A DNA stretch of 40,640 nt from Pseudokineococcus marinus (GTDB taxonomy: Bacteria; Actinomycetota; Actinomycetes; Actinomycetales; Quadrisphaeraceae). The notes under the pieces are model-generated. The model was not told the DNA's origin and searched no databases. It was given only the letters and a program-made list of their open reading frames with translations. The stretch's first letter is position 1; each line of letters opens with the position of its first letter. The position numbers and the translations under genes were made by a program. This document shows, piece by piece, positions 30,897 to 38,037 of this stretch. The stretch spans positions 1 to 40,640 of the forward strand of contig NZ_JABEMA010000007.1 in assembly GCF_013004605.1 (NCBI RefSeq), given 5' to 3'.

Positions 30897-32669
30897 GTGA
30901 CCCAGCGCCCCCTCGAGCCGCGCAGCACGGACGCGCGCACCCCCGAGCCGGACCCCGCCGACCCGGCCCTCGACGGCGTCGCGCCCCTCGACGTGCCCGC
31001 CGACGCCGGGCGCGCGTGGTGGCGGACGGCCGTCGTCTACCAGGTGGTGCTGCGGTCCTTCGCCGACGGCGACGGCGACGGGGTCGGCGACGTGGCGGGG
31101 CTGCGCTCCCGGCTGCCGCACCTGCGCGACCTCGGCGTCGACGCCGTGTGGGTCAACCCCTGGTACGCCTCGCCGATGGTCGACGCCGGGTACGACGTCG
31201 CCGACTACCGAAGGCTCGACCCGCGGTACGGCTCGCTGGAGGACGCCGAGGCGCTGGTCCGCGAGGCGCACGCGCTCGGCATGCGGGTGCTGCTCGACGT
31301 CGTCCCCAACCACACGAGCGACCAGCACGCGTGGTTCCGCGCGGCCCTCGCCGGCGACGAGACCGCCCGCGCGCGCTACCTCTTCCGGCCCGGGCGCGGG
31401 GCGGACGGCGCCGAGCCGCCCAACGACTGGGAGAGCTGCTTCCGCGGCCCGGCGTGGACCCGGACGACCGACCCGGCCACCGGCGAGCCGGGCGACTGGT
31501 ACCTCCACATGTTCGCGCCCGAGCAGCCCGACCTCGACTGGTCGAACCGCGAGGTCGCCGACGAGATGCTCGACGTCCTGCGCTTCTGGTTCGACCGCGG
31601 GGTCGACGGGTTCCGCGTCGACGTCGCGCACGGCCTCGTCAAGGCGCCCGGCCTGCCCGACGCCGCGGGCCGCGACCGGCGCACCGAGGAGCACCCGGGC
31701 TGGGACCAGGACGAGGTCCACGACGTCTGGCGCGAGTGGCGGGCGCTCGCCGACTCCTACGACCCGCCGCGGGTCTTCGTCGCCGAGGCGTGGCCCGCCC
31801 GGCGCGCCGAGCGGCTGCCGCTCTACCTGCGCCCCGACGAGCTGCACACCGCCTTCGAGTTCGAGCCCCTGCACGTGGCGTTCCGGGCCCGGCCGTGGCG
31901 CGACGTCGTCGACCGCTCGCTCGCCATGGCCGAGCTGACGGGCGCGCCGTGCGCCTGGGTGCTGACGAACCACGACGTCGTCCGCCAGGCCACGCGGTAC
32001 GCGCGCACCCAGTTCCCCGAGAAGGGCACGAACGAGACCGAGCGGGCCCGCTGGCCCACCGAGGTGCCCGACCTGGACCTCGGACGGCGCCGCGCCCGCG
32101 CCGCCGTCGTGCTGACGGCGGCGCTGCCCGGCGTCCTCTACGTCTACCTCGGCGAGGAGCTGGGCCTCGAGGAGGTCGAGGACGTCCCGGCCGAGCGCCG
32201 CTCCGACCCCATCTTCTGGCGGTCGGGCGGCACCGACCCGGGCCGCGACGGGTCGCGGGTGCCCCTGCCGTGGTCGGGCGACGCGCCGCCCTTCGGCTTC
32301 TCGCCGCCGACGCGCGCCGACGGCTCGCCCGCCGCGGAGCCGCACCTGCCGCAGCCCGCCGGGTGGGCGGCGCTGACGGCGGCGGCCCAGGACGGCGACC
32401 CGACCTCGACCCTCTCCCTCTACCGGCGGCTCCTCGCCCTGCGCCGCGAGCACCTCGCGCCCGCCGGGCCGATGCGGTGGCTGCCGACGCCGTCGCCCGA
32501 CGTCCTGGCGCTGGCCCGCGAGGGCACCGACGTGCAGTGCTGGGTCAACCTCGGCGCCGAGCCCGTCGCGCTGCCGGCGGGCGCGCGGGTGCTCGTGGCC
32601 TCAGCTCAGGTCGACGGCGGCGTCCTGCCGGGGGACGCCGGGGCCTGGGTGCAGGTCGCCGACCGCTGA
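30897..32669 (+). CDS. GH13 alpha-glucosidase-like enzyme
   Basis: A 590-aa cytoplasmic alpha-amylase-family glycosidase. The (beta/alpha)8 barrel starts at WWRTAVVYQVVLRSFADGDGDGVGD, as in oligo-1,6-glucosidases and alpha-glucosidases. The conserved GH13 regions are DVVPNH, GFRVDVAHG (nucleophile Asp242), VFVAEAW (acid/base Glu297) and LTNHDVV (Asp360); the QPDLDW segment is typical of alpha-glucosidases. There is no signal peptide. GTG at 30897 is chosen on the leaderless pattern; ATG at 30888 is in frame and would add three residues. The 3' end overlaps the convergent GGDEF gene by 69 bases. Confidence 0.88.
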   Translation: MTQRPLEPRSTDARTPEPDPADPALDGVAPLDVPADAGRAWWRTAVVYQVVLRSFADGDGDGVGDVAGLRSRLPHLRDLGVDAVWVNPWYASPMVDAGYDVADYRRLDPRYGSLEDAEALVREAHALGMRVLLDVVPNHTSDQHAWFRAALAGDETARARYLFRPGRGADGAEPPNDWESCFRGPAWTRTTDPATGEPGDWYLHMFAPEQPDLDWSNREVADEMLDVLRFWFDRGVDGFRVDVAHGLVKAPGLPDAAGRDRRTEEHPGWDQDEVHDVWREWRALADSYDPPRVFVAEAWPARRAERLPLYLRPDELHTAFEFEPLHVAFRARPWRDVVDRSLAMAELTGAPCAWVLTNHDVVRQATRYARTQFPEKGTNETERARWPTEVPDLDLGRRRARAAVVLTAALPGVLYVYLGEELGLEEVEDVPAERRSDPIFWRSGGTDPGRDGSRVPLPWSGDAPPFGFSPPTRADGSPAAEPHLPQPAGWAALTAAAQDGDPTSTLSLYRRLLALRREHLAPAGPMRWLPTPSPDVLALAREGTDVQCWVNLGAEPVALPAGARVLVASAQVDGGVLPGDAGAWVQVADR

Positions 32670-33803
32670 GGGGCGTCCTGCGCGCCGCCGGCCCTTGGCC
32701 TCGTACATCGCCGCGTCCGCCCGGACGAGGAGGTCGACGGCGGACGCCGGGCCGTCGGCCCAGGCGGCGCCGGCGCTGACCCCGAGCACCACCTCCACCC
32801 CGAGGGCCGGGACGGGCGCGTCGAGGCAGCGCTCGAGGCGCCGGGCGAGGGCCTCGGCCGCCGCGGCATCGGGCACCTCGGGCACGACGGCCGCGAACTC
32901 GTCGCCGCCGGTGCGCGCCAGCAGCGCCCCCGCGGGCAGGACGGCGCGGAACCGCTCGGCGACGACGACGAGCACCTCGTCGCCGACGGAGTGGCCGTGC
33001 CTGTCGTTGACGGGCTTGAAGCCGTCGAGGTCGAGGACCAGGCCGGTGGTGCCCTCTGCCACGAGGCCCTGCTCGAGGAGCCGGCGTCCGAAGCCCCGCC
33101 GGCCGAGCACGCCGGTGAGCGCGTCGTGGTCGGCGGCGTGCTGGAGCTCGGCGTGCTGGGCGCGGCGCGCCTCGTCCAGCGACGCGTCCGCCTGCGCCCG
33201 CTGGCGCGCCAGCACGACGAGGTTGACGGCGAGCCCGAGGCCGAGGAGCACCGAGACCCCCAGGACCACCCACCCGAGCGCCCCGGTGACGACCTGGGGG
33301 GCCAGCCCGGTGGCGGCGGCCGCCGCCCCCAGCCCGGTGAGCCCCCCGGTCATCACGGCCGCCCGCACGAGCGAGGGCCGCCGGTCCCACTGGGTGCTCA
33401 CCGCGACCACGAGGGCGCAGCCCTGCGGCACGAGGACGAGCAGGCCGCCCGCGACGAGTCCAGCGGCGACCGCCGCGGCCCCCAGGACCATCCGCGTCGT
33501 CGAGCGCCGGTCGAGGTCGGGGCCGCCGAGCAGGCGCTGGACGCCGTCGACGCGCAGCCCCATGGCGACGCACCAGGCAGCGACCTGCACCACGGGGTGC
33601 GGCACCTCGACACCCGCGGCGCGCACCGCGGCCATGACGCCGAGGACCACCACGACGGTCGCGGTGAGCATGAGCAGCACCTGCACGGGCAGGGGCAGCC
33701 GGGTGAGCACGCCCGTCGGCCGCCCACCCGACGGGGGAGCTCCTGCCGCCGGGGTCATGCCGCGGGCATCGACGGCGCCGAGCGCCGCCTTGAGCCGCCG
33801 CAC
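32601..33803 (-). CDS. Membrane-bound GGDEF diguanylate cyclase
   Basis: A 400-aa protein. Five to six membrane segments (about 37-200, such as VQVLLMLTATVVVVLGVMA and GWVVLGVSVLLGLGLAVNLVVL) are followed by a short linker helix and a GGDEF domain: DHDALTGVLGRRGF (225-238), LDLDGFKPVNDRHGHSVGDE, and the intact GGDEF at 299-303 (ARTGGDEFAAVV). No RxxD inhibitory I-site lies five residues before GGDEF, so product feedback may be absent. It would make cyclic di-GMP. The start is uncertain: GTG at 33803 is given, ATG at 33758 is possible; neither has a good SD. Its end overlaps the GH13 gene tail to tail. Confidence 0.85.
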   Translation of the reverse strand: MRRLKAALGAVDARGMTPAAGAPPSGGRPTGVLTRLPLPVQVLLMLTATVVVVLGVMAAVRAAGVEVPHPVVQVAAWCVAMGLRVDGVQRLLGGPDLDRRSTTRMVLGAAAVAAGLVAGGLLVLVPQGCALVVAVSTQWDRRPSLVRAAVMTGGLTGLGAAAAATGLAPQVVTGALGWVVLGVSVLLGLGLAVNLVVLARQRAQADASLDEARRAQHAELQHAADHDALTGVLGRRGFGRRLLEQGLVAEGTTGLVLDLDGFKPVNDRHGHSVGDEVLVVVAERFRAVLPAGALLARTGGDEFAAVVPEVPDAAAAEALARRLERCLDAPVPALGVEVVLGVSAGAAWADGPASAVDLLVRADAAMYEAKGRRRAGRPSAVGDLHPGPGVPRQDAAVDLS

Positions 33804-33849
33804 GGCCTCGCGGACGTCCGGTCACCGAGCAGGGCGCCGTCCGCCGGGC

Positions 33850-33862
33850 GAGCATGGCGCCC
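33850..33862 (+). promoter_or_regulatory. Candidate leaderless -10 box for the flavin reductase gene
   Basis: GAGCAT (33850-33855) and the seven bases GGCGCCC precede the GTG at 33863, an arrangement matching that at 30884-30897. Confidence 0.35.
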
Positions 33863-35317
33863 GTGAGCGCGACGACCGGTGCCGAGCCCGAGCCCTACGA
33901 CGTCCTCGTCATCGGCGGCGGACCCGCCGGCACCGCCGCCGCGCTGCGGGCGGCGGGGCTGGGCGCCCGGACGGCGCTCGTCGAGGCGCGGCGCACCGGG
34001 GGCACGTGCGTCAACACCGGCTGCGTGCCGACGCGCGTGCTCGCGAAGACGGCGCGCCTCGTGCGCGAGGTGCGCCAGGCCGGCGACTACGGCCTCGCGG
34101 TCACCGAGCAGCCCGTCGACTGGGGGCGGACGGTCGCGCGGGTGCGGGCGACGATCGAGCGGGTGCAGGAGGCCAAGGCCGAGCCGGAGAAGCTCGCCGC
34201 CGCCGGCGTCGACCTCGTCCTCGAGGGGCGGGCCCGCTTCACCGGCCCGCACGAGGTCGAGCTCGAGGGCTCGGGACGCCGGCTGCGGGCCCGGTCGGTC
34301 GTCGTCGCGGTCGGCGGGCGGTCGCGGCGCCTGCCGGTCCCGGGCGCGGAGCTCGCCGTCCTGCCCGAGGAGGTGCTCGACCTGCCCGCCGTGCCCCGGC
34401 GCCTCGCCGTCATCGGGGCGGGCAACACGGGCGCGCAGCTCGTCACGGTCTTCGACGCCCTCGGCAGCGAGGTCACGCTGCTGGAGGTGGCGCCGCGGAT
34501 CCTCGCCCAGACCGACGCCGACGTCTCCGCGGCCGTCCACCGCGCCTTCGTCGAGCAGGGCGTGCGGGTGCGCACGGGCCTCGCGGGCGTCTCCTCCCTC
34601 GAGCGCGACGGCGACGGCGTGCGTCTCACCTGGACCGACGGCGAGCACGACGGCGGGGAGGAGCGCTCCGAGGTCTTCGACGCCGTGCTCATGAGCACCG
34701 GCTGGCCGGCCTCCCTCGACTGCCTCGGCCTCGAGGCCGCCGGCGTCGAGCACACCGGCCGCGGCATCCCCGTGGACGAGCACCTGCGGACCAACGTCGA
34801 GCACGTCTACGCCGTCGGCGACGCCAACCAGGAGTCGATGCTCGTGCAGGCGGCGCACCGCGAGGCCGAGGACGCCGCCGTCAACGCCGTCCTCGGGCCG
34901 CGCCGCAGCCGCCGCCACGAGCTGCTCCCCGCGGGCGGCTTCACCGACCCCGACTACGCCGACGTGGGCCTCACCGAGGCGCAGGCCCGCGAGCGCGACC
35001 CGGGCTGCGTCGTCGCGCTCGTGCCCTTCGCGCAGATGGAGCGCCCCGTCATCGACGACCGCACCCGCGGCTTCCTCAAGCTCGTCGCCGACAGCCGGCG
35101 CGAGCAGCTGCTGGGGGCGCACGCCGTCGGCGAGAGCGCCGTCGAGGTGGTGCAGGCGGTGACGACGGCGATGGCCGCGGGCGTCGACGTCGCCACCCTC
35201 GCCCGGGTCGAGTACGCCTACCCGACGTACAGCGCCGTCATCGGGGCGGCCGCGCGCCACCTGCTCTCCTCCGCGCCGACGTCGTACGAGCACGCCGACC
35301 AGGGCGCCACCGGCTGA
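33863..35317 (+). CDS. FAD/NAD(P) disulfide-reductase-like oxidoreductase
   Basis: A 484-aa class I flavin disulfide reductase-like protein. The FAD motif VLVIGGGPAGTAAALRAAG is at 14-32, the redox-active pair is Cys49/Cys54 in GGTCVNTGCVPTRVL, the NAD(P) motif is LAVIGAGNTGAQLV, and VYAVGDAN precedes the interface domain. The C-terminus departs from the rule: the His-Glu pair (HPxxxE) of dihydrolipoamide or mycothione reductase is replaced by EYAYPTYSAVIGAAAR. It therefore probably does not act as a standard LPD or mercuric reductase; a related group with YPTY instead of HPT exists in bacteria, of unclear substrate. ATG at 33854 is an alternative start adding three residues. Confidence 0.85.
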   Translation: MSATTGAEPEPYDVLVIGGGPAGTAAALRAAGLGARTALVEARRTGGTCVNTGCVPTRVLAKTARLVREVRQAGDYGLAVTEQPVDWGRTVARVRATIERVQEAKAEPEKLAAAGVDLVLEGRARFTGPHEVELEGSGRRLRARSVVVAVGGRSRRLPVPGAELAVLPEEVLDLPAVPRRLAVIGAGNTGAQLVTVFDALGSEVTLLEVAPRILAQTDADVSAAVHRAFVEQGVRVRTGLAGVSSLERDGDGVRLTWTDGEHDGGEERSEVFDAVLMSTGWPASLDCLGLEAAGVEHTGRGIPVDEHLRTNVEHVYAVGDANQESMLVQAAHREAEDAAVNAVLGPRRSRRHELLPAGGFTDPDYADVGLTEAQARERDPGCVVALVPFAQMERPVIDDRTRGFLKLVADSRREQLLGAHAVGESAVEVVQAVTTAMAAGVDVATLARVEYAYPTYSAVIGAAARHLLSSAPTSYEHADQGATG

Positions 35318-35324
35318 CGCCCGG

Positions 35325-35348
35325 GGGCGGACCAGCGACGACTCGCCC
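35325..35348. repeat. Palindromic repeat family A, copy 4
   Basis: A 24-base unit beginning GGGCGG and ending GACGACTCGCCC, with 21 of 24 positions the same as the copies at 3445-3551. It lies seven bases after the stop of the flavin reductase gene and is flanked by CCCGGGGGC-type runs. It is about 32 kb from the other copies. Confidence 0.7.
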
Positions 35349-35407
35349 TCCCGGGGGCCCGTCCGGCGAGCGCGCGAGGCGCCCCCGCCGTGCGGGAGGG
35401 TGGGGCC

Positions 35408-36757
35408 ATGAGCACCGCGCGCGTCGAGGGTCCCGCCTGGGTGCGGGACGCCGTCTTCTGGCACGTCTACCCCCTCGGCTTCGTGGGGGCGGAGAAGGAG
35501 GGCGACCCCCAGGGGCCCGTCGTCCACCGGCTGCCGCACCTCGTCGGCTGGCTCGACCACCTCCTCGCGCTCGGCGCCAACGGCCTCCTGCTCGGGCCCG
35601 TCTTCGCCTCGCAGACGCACGGGTACGACACCGTCGACCACCGGCGCGTCGACCCCCGCCTCGGTGACGACGCCGACCTCGACGCGCTGCTCTCCGCGGC
35701 GCGGGAGAAGGGCGTGCGGGTCCTGCTCGACGGCGTCTTCAACCACGTGGGCCGCGACCACTGGGCCTTCCGGCAGGTCCTCGAGCAGGGTCCCTCGGCG
35801 TCGACGGCGTCGTGGTTCCGCCTGCGCTGGCCCGAGGGCGGGTGGCGGCCGGGCGTCGAGCCGGACTACGACGACTTCGAGGGCCACCACCACCTCGTCG
35901 CGCTCGACCACTCCTCGCCGGCGGTCGTCGACCACGTCGCCGAGGTCATGTCCCACTGGCTCGACCGCGGCGCGGACGGCTGGCGCCTCGACGCCGCGTA
36001 CGCCGTCCCGACGGCGTTCTGGGCCCAGGTGGCCGACCGGGTGCGCGAGCGCCACCCCGACGCGTACCTGCTCGGCGAGGTCATCCACGGCGACTACGCG
36101 GGCGTCGTCCGCGAGGGCCACCTCGACGCCGTCACGCAGTACGAGCTGTGGAAGGCGGTGTGGTCGAGCCTCGTCGAGGGCAACCTCTGGGAGCTCTCCC
36201 ACGCCCTCGGCCGGCACGCCGAGTTCCTCGAGGCCTTCACGCCGCAGACCTTCGTCGGCAACCACGACGTCACGCGCATCGCCAGCCGCCTCGACGACGA
36301 CCGCCACCTCGCGCACGCCCTCGTCGTCCTCCTCGGGGTGGGCGGGACGCCGTCGGTCTACTACGGCGACGAGCACGCCTACCGCGGCGTCAAGGAGGAC
36401 CGCGAGGGCGGCGACGACGACGTCCGCCCGTCCTTCCCCGCTGCGCCCGAGGAGCTCTCGCCGGTCGGCCTGCCCGTCTTCCACCGCCACCAGGAGCTCG
36501 TCGCGCTGCGTCGGCGCCACCGCTGGCTCCACGCCGCGCGCCCGTCGGTGGTCTCGGTGGAGAACCGGCGCCTCGTCGTCGCCTCGGAGGACCCGTCCGG
36601 CGGTGGCGAGCGCCTGCTGCTGGCCCTGTCGCTGGAGGACGAGGAGGTGGCGCTCGAGGCCCCCGGCGCCCGCGAGGTCCTCGCCGGCGACGGCGCGCGG
36701 CTCGACGGCGACCGCGTCGTCCTGCCGCCGCACGGGTGGGCGGTGCTCGCGGGCTGA
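35408..36757 (+). CDS. GH13 alpha-amylase family glycosidase 2
   Basis: A 449-aa GH13 enzyme, shorter than the one at 30.9 kb and only distantly similar. It starts WVRDAVFWHVYPLGFVGAEKEG, and the conserved regions are DGVFNHVG, GWRLDAAYA (nucleophile Asp195), YLLGEVIHGDY (acid/base Glu224) and FVGNHDVTR (Asp287); VYYGDEHAYRG follows. The PLGFVGAE opening is typical of a small actinobacterial GH13 group of unknown substrate. The C-terminal 70 residues form a beta domain. ATG at 35408 has a GGGAGG run about ten bases upstream; GAGGGT with six bases before the ATG could instead be a -10 box. It ends 20 bases before the perfect palindrome at 36778. Confidence 0.86.
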   Translation: MSTARVEGPAWVRDAVFWHVYPLGFVGAEKEGDPQGPVVHRLPHLVGWLDHLLALGANGLLLGPVFASQTHGYDTVDHRRVDPRLGDDADLDALLSAAREKGVRVLLDGVFNHVGRDHWAFRQVLEQGPSASTASWFRLRWPEGGWRPGVEPDYDDFEGHHHLVALDHSSPAVVDHVAEVMSHWLDRGADGWRLDAAYAVPTAFWAQVADRVRERHPDAYLLGEVIHGDYAGVVREGHLDAVTQYELWKAVWSSLVEGNLWELSHALGRHAEFLEAFTPQTFVGNHDVTRIASRLDDDRHLAHALVVLLGVGGTPSVYYGDEHAYRGVKEDREGGDDDVRPSFPAAPEELSPVGLPVFHRHQELVALRRRHRWLHAARPSVVSVENRRLVVASEDPSGGGERLLLALSLEDEEVALEAPGAREVLAGDGARLDGDRVVLPPHGWAVLAG

Positions 36758-36777
36758 CGAGACCGCCGCCCCCGGAG

Positions 36778-36827
36778 GACCTGTTCGTCGGAGGTGACCG
36801 TGCACGGTCACCTCCGACGAACAGGTC
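36778..36827. repeat. Palindromic repeat family B, copy 2 (perfect 50-bp palindrome)
   Basis: A perfect inverted repeat, each arm 25 bases with no loop, centred on GTGCAC (36800-36805). The left arm is GACCTGTTCG, TCGGAGG, TGACCGTG. It lies between the convergent GH13 gene (stop 36757) and the alpha/beta hydrolase gene (stop 36852), so it may terminate both. The same core and the same 15 preceding bases occur at the end of modC (11534-11588). Confidence 0.9.
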
Positions 36828-36851
36828 GTGGCGGGCCGTCCGCGCCCTGGG

Positions 36852-37910
36852 TCAGCGCGCCGCGGCGCGCACCTCGTCCAGGACGAGGTCGACGAGCTCC
36901 GGCGGGGCGTCGTAGGCGACGCCGTGCGCCCCGGGGACGACGGCGCAGCGCCCGTCCGGCACCGAGGAGGCCACGTCCTCGCACCACCCGGCCCGGCACA
37001 CCGGGTCCCGGTCGCCGCGGACGACGAGCAGCGGCACCTCGAGCCGGTCGTCGAGCTCCTGCCGGGCCCGCTGCAGCGCGCGGCGCATGAGGGCGACCAT
37101 CTGGCCCGGACCGGCCCGCACGTAGTCCAGGGCAGCGACGACCCACAGGCCGGGGCTCTCCCGCAGGGCGTCCTGCGCCAGCCGTCCGGCGAGCTCGCGC
37201 ACGCGGGGGCGCTCCGGGTCGCCCGTGGGGGCGACGGCGACGAGCCGCAGCACGAGGTCGGGGGCGCGCAGCGCGACCTCGCCCGCCACCTGCGCGCCGA
37301 GCGAGTGGCCCACGAGCACCGCCGGGCCGACGTCGTGGGCCCGCATCCACGCGGCGACGGCGTCGCCGAGCTGCTCGACGTCGAGCATCCCGAACCGCGG
37401 CTGCGGGCTGCGGCCGTAGCCGGGCAGGTCCGGCGCGAGCGCGCGCGTCGAGCGCCCGAGCCCGCGCACGAGGCCCTCCATCGAGCGCGAGGACATGCCG
37501 AGGCCGTGCACGAGCACCACGGGGGGCAGGGACCCGGCCGACGTCCCGCCCGACGACGGCAGCGGGGGGACGTCGGTGCCCGACCCGGCGCCCGCCGTCG
37601 GCGACACCTCGCGGTGGGTCATCCGCGCGACGACGTCCCCGCCGGAGGGGCGCCGGACGACGACGAGGTAGGACGCCGCCAGCGACGCCAGCGGCAGCGC
37701 GACGGCGGCCGCCCGTCGCACGAGCGCCCGTCGCCGCTCGTGACGGGTGAGGGGGAGCCGGACGGGCCGACCGCCCGGGAGGACGACCGTGCCGGGCAGG
37801 CGGGCGGCGTCGGGCAGGGGCAGGCGCACCAGCGCCGACCTCACCTCCCGCACGGCCCGCGCCAGCGCCCGCCGCTGCGCGCGGGCGGCGGAGGGCTCCA
37901 GCGGGTCCAT
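36852..37910 (-). CDS. Membrane-anchored alpha/beta hydrolase
   Basis: A 352-aa protein. A basic N-terminal region of about 65 residues is followed by one membrane segment (about 66-86, AAAVALPLASLAASYLVVV), a Pro/Gly/Ser linker and the hydrolase domain: VVLVHGLGMSSRSMEG, the nucleophile Ser203 in VGHSLGAQ, an Asp in VVRGDRDPVC and a His in PGAHGVAYDAP. It is probably a lipase or esterase facing outside or at the membrane; the substrate is unknown. ATG at 37910 is preceded on the minus strand by GATGCT and six bases, again a leaderless-type layout. It is divergent from the MASE1-GGDEF gene. Confidence 0.84.
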   Translation of the reverse strand: MDPLEPSAARAQRRALARAVREVRSALVRLPLPDAARLPGTVVLPGGRPVRLPLTRHERRRALVRRAAAVALPLASLAASYLVVVRRPSGGDVVARMTHREVSPTAGAGSGTDVPPLPSSGGTSAGSLPPVVLVHGLGMSSRSMEGLVRGLGRSTRALAPDLPGYGRSPQPRFGMLDVEQLGDAVAAWMRAHDVGPAVLVGHSLGAQVAGEVALRAPDLVLRLVAVAPTGDPERPRVRELAGRLAQDALRESPGLWVVAALDYVRAGPGQMVALMRRALQRARQELDDRLEVPLLVVRGDRDPVCRAGWCEDVASSVPDGRCAVVPGAHGVAYDAPPELVDLVLDEVRAAAR

Positions 37911-37916
37911 CGCCCC

Positions 37917-37922
37917 AGCATC
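37917..37922 (-). promoter_or_regulatory. Candidate leaderless -10 box for the alpha/beta hydrolase gene
   Basis: On the minus strand GATGCT (37922-37917) and six bases precede the ATG at 37910. Confidence 0.35.
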
Positions 37923-38037
37923 CCGGTCCGTCGCGCGGGCGACCGCACCGGCACCCGGTCGACCACCCCGGTCGCCGGCCGGTCCCCGGCCGGGACGGCG
38001 CGCTCAAGCCGCCGCGCCCTCCTGCCGAGGAGCACCC

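Noticed and set aside
32695-35667. A 990-aa plus-strand open frame
   Set aside because: It is a shadow of the GGDEF gene and of the flavin reductase in the wrong frame, with low-complexity Ser/Arg/Ala sequence.
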